NCBI GenBank assembly: GCA_033977485.1
Contig: CM066992.1
Coordinates: 105,821,450-105,885,449 of the forward strand
Reading direction: 5' to 3'
Origin: Hydrangea macrophylla
Taxonomy: Eukaryota > Streptophyta > Magnoliopsida > Cornales > Hydrangeaceae
DNA length: 64,000 bases
Shown: positions 57,287 through 64,000 of the stretch, piece after piece
How the letters are laid out: each line of letters starts with the position of its first letter
Numbering within the stretch: position 1 is the stretch's first letter
Program-made: the position numbers and the translations under genes
The notes under the pieces: generated by a model
Told to the model about the DNA's origin: nothing
The model's database searches: none
Seen by the model: only the letters and a program-made list of their open reading frames with translations

Positions 57287-60200
57287 ATGGCAGGAAGGAC
57301 AAGAAGAAATAGAAACGGGGTAGACCCTGAAGCTCCTCTGCTAAATGAGATTGACCCAACTGGATTGCTTGGTGCTCTTGTCCGACGAATAGAGAGAGCT
57401 TCCAACAATATCAACAACAATCATGCACCACCTCAGCGACAGATTGGAGACAAATTAGTGGAGCGTTTTCGTGCACTTCGCCCCGAAAAGTTCGATGGTG
57501 CCGCTGAACCATGGAAAGCAGAACAATGGCTGCGGGATATGGATTTAATTTTTGAGACAATGGGATGCACGGAACTAGAGAAACGCCGATTGGCCACCTT
57601 CCAACTGATCTATGCTGCGGCTGATTGGTGGGAAGCTGAAAGAGCTGCTATGGGGGAAGAAGCGGTGAGACAGATGACATGGACAGCATTTCGAGAACTC
57701 TTTCTGGAGAATTACTTTCCACATGCAGAAAAGATAAAGAAACAGAAAGAATTCTTGGAGTTAACTCAGGGATCTCAGACTGTGAGGGAATATACAGTGC
57801 AGTTTGAGAGGTTGTCCCGATTCGCACAACACATGGTGGATACCCCAGAGAAGAAAAACCAGCGGTATCACCAAGGACTTAACTTACGACTGCAACAGTT
57901 GACCTTGAGTTATCGGAATCAGAGTTTTAAGGATCTCGTGGGTTCGGCTAAGGAGCTCGAGGATATGAATCAGAGGGAACAAAGAAGGTTTGGAAACCGA
58001 TCTTCCCTGCCATTCAACAACCCATCTTCATCCCACAACAAGCAAGGACGGAGACCTCTTCCATACAATAGGCAAGGACACCGACCCCCAGTTCGCTTCC
58101 AGAATAACAAGCGTACTTGGAATGGAGAGAGGAAGCCTCAACAGCAGCAGCAGAAAGCCCCACCTACTGCACCAACAGTGCACAAACCCCCAGTTGTCCT
58201 AGAGAAGGGTGAGGAAAAGTGTTTTAATTGTGGGATACCAGGGCATATGGCTAGAGATTGCAGAGCACCTCGAACCTTTGGCCGACAGAGCATAGTTTGT
58301 TATAACTGTGGCAAGCCAGGTCACCTCAGTAGGGAATGTAGAGAACCCCGCCGTGAGAATTCTGGACAACAGAGGCAAGCTAGGGTGAATGATATCATCC
58401 CTGAGGAGGCTGGATTTGATGCCGAAGAGCAGCAAAATCTAGAAGGTACACTTACACTCTTTCGCAGTAGAGTTAAAGTGTTATTTAATACTGGTGCGTC
58501 GAATTCTTTTATTGCGTTTAAGTTGGTGCAAGAATTGGGTTTAGTGCCTCAAAACCTTGATGTAATACTGAATGCAGTGTCTCCTTTGGGAGCTACGGTT
58601 AAGTTGGGTAGAGTATGTCAGGACTGCCCTATAACTATAGATGATAGAAATTTTCCCGCAGATCTGATAGTGTTATCTATGAAGGAATTTGATGTCATTT
58701 TGGGAATCGATTGGCTCACTAAGTTCTATGCTAACTTGGATTGTGTGAGTAAGTCTATTACTTTTTCAGTACCTAGAAGTTTACCCCTTAAACTTCAGTG
58801 CACTTGTTCTAGTGATGGACTCTTTACTAGTCGTTTAGCCGCTATTGAGACTACGACGTCGGAGATTGTCATTTCACAGATTCCAGTGGTGCAAGAATTT
58901 GAGGATGTATTCCAGGATATCACGGGTTTACCGCCAAAGAGAGAGATAGACTTTTGCATAGAATTGGTACCCGGTACAATTCCGATATCCAAGACTCCTT
59001 ATCGAATGGCACCAACGGAGATGCTCGAGTTGAAGAAGCAGGTGCAGGAGTTAGAAGATTTGGGATTCATTCGGCCTAGTACTTCACCTTGGGGAGCACC
59101 CGTACTCTTTGTGAAGAAGAAAGATGAATCGCTCCGATTGTGTATTGACTATAGAGAGTTAAATAAAGTGACGATCAAGAACAAATATCCACTCCCCAGG
59201 ATAGATGATTTGTTTGATCAGTTGCAAGGAGCAACAATCTTTTCAAAGATAGACTTGAGATCAGGATATCATCAGTTACTTGTGCGACCCGAAGATGTGC
59301 CAAAGACAGCTTTTCGCACGAGATATGGGCATTACGAGTTCCTAGTGATGTCATTTGGTCTAACCAATGCCCCAGCAGTGTTTATGGATTTGATGAATAG
59401 AGTCTTCCGACCATACTTGGATCAATTTGTTATTATTTTTATCGATGACATATTGATTTATTCCAAGAGTATGGAAGAGCACGAAAAGCACCTACAAATC
59501 GCATTACAAACCTTAAGAGACAATCGTTTGTACGCAAAGTTTAGCAAGTGCGAATTTTGGCTTAAGGAAGTCAAGTTTTAGGACATGTTGTGTCCGAGAA
59601 GGGAATTTCTGTTGACCCATCCAAGACTGATGCAGTGTCAAGTTGGATTAGGCCGAGCAACGCCTCAGAAGTCAGAAGTTTTCTTGGGTTAGCAGGGTAT
59701 TATCGGAGATTTGTGGAGGGATTCTCCAAGATTGCAGCCCCGCTGACTGGATTGACAAAGAAGGATGTAAAGTATGACTGGAAAGACAGGCATGAATGCG
59801 CATTTCAAGAGTTGAAGGAGAGATTGACCTCTGCGCCAGTGCTTGCTATTCCGAGAAGCGGCGAGAGATTTACCATCTACAGTGATGCGTCATACCAAGG
59901 ATTGGGCTGTGTATTGATGCAAGATGGGAAAGTGATAGCATATGGGTCTAGACAGTTAAAGCCCCATGAGAAGAACTATCCGACACACGATATTGAGTTA
60001 GCCGCTGTAGTTTTTGCTCTTAAGATCTGGAGACACTACCTAATCGGAGAGCAGTTCGATTTGTTTTCAGACCATAAGAGTCTGAAGTATCTCTTCTCGC
60101 AGAAGGAGTTGAATATGAGACAACGCAGGTGGATGGAGCTGCTCAAGGATTATGATTTCACACTGCAGTACCACCCCGACAAGGCTAATGTTGTTGCAGA

Positions 60201-61794
60201 TGCCTTAAGTCGGAAATCCTATGATATGTTAGCCTCCCTCATGATTAGAGAATGGCGAGCGATGGAAACGTTAAGTGAGTTTGACGTGCAGCCAATAGAA
60301 GCAGCAGGAGAAGGACAATACCTTGGATGTCTAGTGGTACAGCCGACCATTATTAGCAGAATTTTGGAAGCACAGAAGCAAGATGCCAGATTCCAAGAAT
60401 GGTTTGCTAGGATGGCAACCAAAGATTCTGAAATTTGGACCATGAGTTCAGATGGTGGGTTTAGATGCAAGAATCGACTTTGTGTGCCCAATGTGGGCGA
60501 TCTTAGGAAAGATATACTGGATGAAGCACACAAATCACGTTTGACAGTTCACCCCGGAGGAACAAAGATGTACCGAGATTTGAAGAGAAATTTCTGGTGG
60601 GAAGGAATGAAACGTGAAGTGGCAGAGTACGTTTCCAAATGTCTTACTTGCCAGCAAGTCAAGGCCGAACATCGGAAACCGTCAGGACTTTTGCAACCGT
60701 TGCCAATACCGCAGTGGAAATGGGAACACATTACCATGGACTTTGTGGTTGGATTGCCAAGGTCACAGCAAAACCACGACGCCATTTGGGTGATTGTAGA
60801 TCGTTTGACCAAGTCAGCTCACTTCATTGCATATAATATGACGTATCCAGTGGAGAAGCTGAGTCAAATGTATGTACAACAAGTGGTTCGACTTCATGGT
60901 GTACCCGTGTCAATCGTATCAGATCGCGATTCTCGGTTCACCGCAAAATTTTGGGAGAGTCTGCAGTCAGCATTGGGAACATCGTTGAAGATGAGTTCAG
61001 CTTTTCATCCGCAAACCGATGGGCAAACGGAGAGAACGAATCAAGTCATGGAGGATATGCTTAGAGCATGTGTCATTGACTTTGAGAGCTCATGGGAAAC
61101 TCATTTGCCTTTAGTTGAGTTTGCGTACAACAACAGCTATCACTCAAGCATAGGGATGGCACCATTTGAAGCTTTGTATGGAAGACCATGCCGATCACCC
61201 TTATGTTGGGCCGAGGTTGGAGACAGCCAACTTCTTGGACCAGACATGGTTCGAGAGACCAATGAGAAGGTTGCCGTTGTTAGAGGAAAGATGAAAGCAG
61301 CACAAGACCGATACAAGAGTTATGCAGATCAGCACCGTAAAGATAAGGAGTTCAGTGTCGGTGATCATGTCTTGCTTAAGGTATCTCCGATCCGAGGAGT
61401 AGTGAGATTTGGACAGAAGAGAGGAAAGTTGTCGCCTCGCTACATTGGACCGTTTGAGATATTAGAGCGTGTAGGTAAAGTGGCCTATAGACTTGCATTG
61501 CCACCCAGACTATCAGAAGTTCATAATGTCTTTCACATCAGCATGTTGAAGGAGTATCACCAGGGCCCGACACCGCATGTGATCGACTTCAATGATATAG
61601 AAGTGAATGACAACATATCCTATGAAGAGAGGCCTGTGAAGATTCTGGACCGAGGAACCAAGAAACTGAGGAACAGAGAGTTTCCATTGGTGAAAGTTCA
61701 GTGGAAGCATCATGATGAAAGAGAAGCTTCTTGGGAGATGGAATCTGAAATGCGAGAAAAGTATCCAGAATTGTTCATACCCGAGGACTCGTGA
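57287..61794 (+). pseudogene. Gag-Pol, copy 3, same frameshift as copy 2
   Basis: Carries the four-T deletion (about 59577-59580) and the copy 2 substitutions, plus two of its own: Ala to Asp after the zinc knuckles (58392 region) and Gly to Arg downstream of the protease (58774 region). It resumes open from 59590 to 61794. Protease NTGA again. It descends from the same unit as copy 2. Confidence 0.93.
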
Positions 61795-61831
61795 TCTCGG
61801 GGACGAGATCTCTTTATAGGTGGTGGAGAGA

Positions 61832-64000
61832 TGTAACACCCATATTTTAATACCAGTATTTCCCATGTATTATTTATGTTTTCTGTCTAGATATAAATAA
61901 ATATAGTTTGGTTGTATTTTATTTTGTAAGTTTTGACAAGTTACAAATTGACTAGTTGTCTAATTTTGCCTTTTCACAACTTTTGTTTATTACATTGGTT
62001 TAATACATTTAATTTTATATCTGTAATATTTGGTTGATACTCACAGTTAATTATTCGTTCAGTCCCGGTGACATTTTCTGTCTGTGCGCGTAATAGTCTG
62101 TTTACGTGTATATCGAGGTCACACACCTACACTGGGATTAGTTCGCGTTATTCAAGTTTAATTTCACGTGGGACCCGCGACTTACGCGTGGTACATTTTA
62201 ATTCGTCCACTTGGACCCACTCAATTAATGACATTTGGTCAAATCTTTAAGTGACATGTGTCCCACTTAAACCCCCATTATATATGGGTATTATACTTCA
62301 TTTGGGAGCTCATTTTCACACATTCCCTAATCTCTACACACACTAAACACACACTAAATCCCAGCCCCTTTGTTCTTGAGAAAAACCAAGAGAACTTTTC
62401 ATTTTTCTCTTGCATGTCCCATTTCTAAGTGAATCAAGACCCCTACTAGCCTCTGGCACCCTTTTCTCCTACCATTTCAAGTTCTTGGAGCATCTAAGGA
62501 GTTGCATGGATGAGTTCTTGGAGTTTTTTTTTGAAGCCTTGAAGTTCATATCTTGAAGAACATCACCATATTCTTCATTTCTTCCAATTTCCTTCAATTG
62601 ATCATCATCCAACCACTTCTCAAGTTTTGTGAGTATCACTCACTACTTATCCTATGTTTATATACATATTTACATGAGAGTTTAAACTTTATCCTTGTCC
62701 TCTCTATATACTCCTATACTACAATCTATTCAAGAATCTAAGTTCTTCATCATCATCTTCATCCAAGTTGAAGGTCTAGCTTGGATTACCTTCATTCTTG
62801 TAAATCTTAGCTTGCATGTTGGAATTGTGGATGATCTAACATCATCCATGGCTTAGTATACATCCTTGACTACTTAGTATAGCTTAAAATCATCTTGCAT
62901 GTCATCATAAATCAATTAAATGCATTGCATGTGCTTGAAAATGATTGGAAATCAAGAAACCACACTTTTCAGATTTTGTTTTGCACAGGGGAGTCTGTTT
63001 CAGCAGATTTTCGGACATGATATTTTATGTTTGAGTTTGTGGAATTATTTTTAGATTAAACTTCATTGAAATAGCTTTCTTTTGACTTAAGATAGACGTC
63101 CATACGATCTCGGAAGATTTAGTTATGAATTTTACAAGAACGGTCGACGAAACTGGACAGAGGCAGTTTTTGTCCCGGACAGAGACTGAATTCGGCCAAT
63201 TTAAAGTCATTCTGAGTTTGTGAAATTATTTTTAGATGAAACTTCATTGAATTAGCTTTCTTTTGACATAAGATAGGCACTCATACGATTTTTCTAGATT
63301 TAATTAGAATTTCTGCAAGATCGGTCGACGAACTTGGGCAAAATCTGTCCTTAACTAAATAAAGCTTTTGTGTGTTGTTTCGCCATTTCTTTGCGATGCA
63401 ACTACTTGTGTAACGATTATAATGCTATGTTTATATTGTTTCCATAAGTACGTCGACTAATTGAATAACTCTCGGCTCGAATTTCATGTGATCGTTTGCC
63501 AATTGTCGCTACGCTTGATCTAGTAAATGGTTTAGAATGTTTTAAAACATTTCTTAATAATTGCATATTGTTGAAATATTTTAGTGTATTATTTTGTAAT
63601 GTAAGGTTTTTATATAAATAAATACTTAACAAGATCTTTGGACATAAATATTTTTATAAAAGATTTTGGAACTAAATCATTTTTCGGTTAATTCTTTTAC
63701 TATGTTTCTTGTCGGAAATCCGTAGTATTGATCCGAAAATTACGCCGTTTGTTTCTAAAATCTTAGAATAATATTTAAAGAAGTTCCACTAAGTTTGGCG
63801 ACATTTCGAATCAGTAAAAATACAGCGTACGGTTAGGTACCACACATGCATAGGAACCTAGCCCTTTTCAGTGACGGACTCCGATTTGAGTCTAGTCAAT
63901 GGCGTTGGACTCATAATGATGTGTGGATCATCATCTTAAGGTTTAGGCGCACTTTTGTCATATTTGATTATTTCTTATTTTTAGTGTTCATTTCTTAAGC
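61832..64000 (+). repeat. LTR4 of the array, cut by the window end
   Basis: First 2169 bp of the LTR, with the 9-bp deletion near 63728 shared with LTR3. Whether a fourth internal region follows cannot be seen. Confidence 0.95.

Larger units (their letters stand above)
32500..64000 (+). mobile_element. Head-to-tail array of a Tekay/Del-type chromovirus
   Basis: LTR starts (TGTAACACCC) lie at 32500, 42281, 52061 and 61832, spacing 9781, 9780 and 9771 bp, with one internal region after each of the first three. Neighbouring units share single LTRs, so this is a tandem array, not separate insertions. The copies are almost identical. Shared changes mark copies 2 and 3 as closest: a 1-nt deletion in pol, several substitutions in ORF1, gag and pol, and a 9-bp deletion in LTR3 and LTR4. 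The chromodomain and the initiator-Met primer site identify the lineage. The array runs past the window end. Confidence 0.95.

Overview
The window reads as flowering-plant nuclear DNA, AT-rich and made almost wholly of transposable elements. The families present are plant-typical: an Athila Ty3/gypsy element, Tekay/Del-type chromoviruses, Ty1/copia remnants and an RTE-clade LINE. The only trace of a host gene is a set of short exons of a penta-EF-hand calcium-binding protein. Nothing bacterial, viral in the strict sense, or CRISPR-like was seen. The species cannot be told from the sequence.

Layout. (1) 1-16950: a degenerate Athila-type element on the minus strand (3' LTR cut by the window edge, 5' LTR 15363-16950), broken by two solo LTRs with perfect 5-bp target duplications (5695-8611 in reverse transcriptase; 11011-14145 in gag). 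(2) 16951-19045: most of a Tekay-type LTR on the minus strand, apparently the site into which the Athila element inserted. (3) 19046-26624: a minus-strand copia gag/LTR remnant, a short GGGGC-type repeat, and a plus-strand copia pol remnant split by a 4.1-kb insertion (TSD TAGGG) of two diverged LTRs joined head to tail with no internal region. (4) 27255-30473: a full-length RTE LINE on the minus strand with a 14-bp TSD, lying beside three decayed exons (30641-31916) of a penta-EF-hand gene. (5) 32500-64000: a head-to-tail array LTR-int-LTR-int-LTR-int-LTR of one Tekay-type chromovirus, unit about 9.78 kb, nearly identical copies, running off the window end.

Each array unit has a 3.7-kb LTR, an initiator-Met tRNA primer site, an unusual 333-aa acidic ORF ahead of gag, then one gag-protease-RT-RNase H-integrase-chromodomain frame. 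Copy 1 is uninterrupted; copies 2 and 3 share a 1-nt deletion in a T run. The protease signature is NTGA, not DTGA, in all three, so even copy 1 is probably not autonomous.

The most interesting leads are the acidic ORF1 with two FW-containing acidic motifs near its C terminus, its placement right behind a strong 3' splice site, and features repeated in otherwise diverged Tekay-type LTRs of this window: a 5' splice-donor consensus roughly 150-350 nt after the TATA box, and a U5-side stem-loop, followed in most of them by a (G)CAGGTGA-like motif. Together they suggest a spliced subgenomic mRNA strategy and a structured RNA signal. All of this comes from reading by eye; no alignment or search was run.
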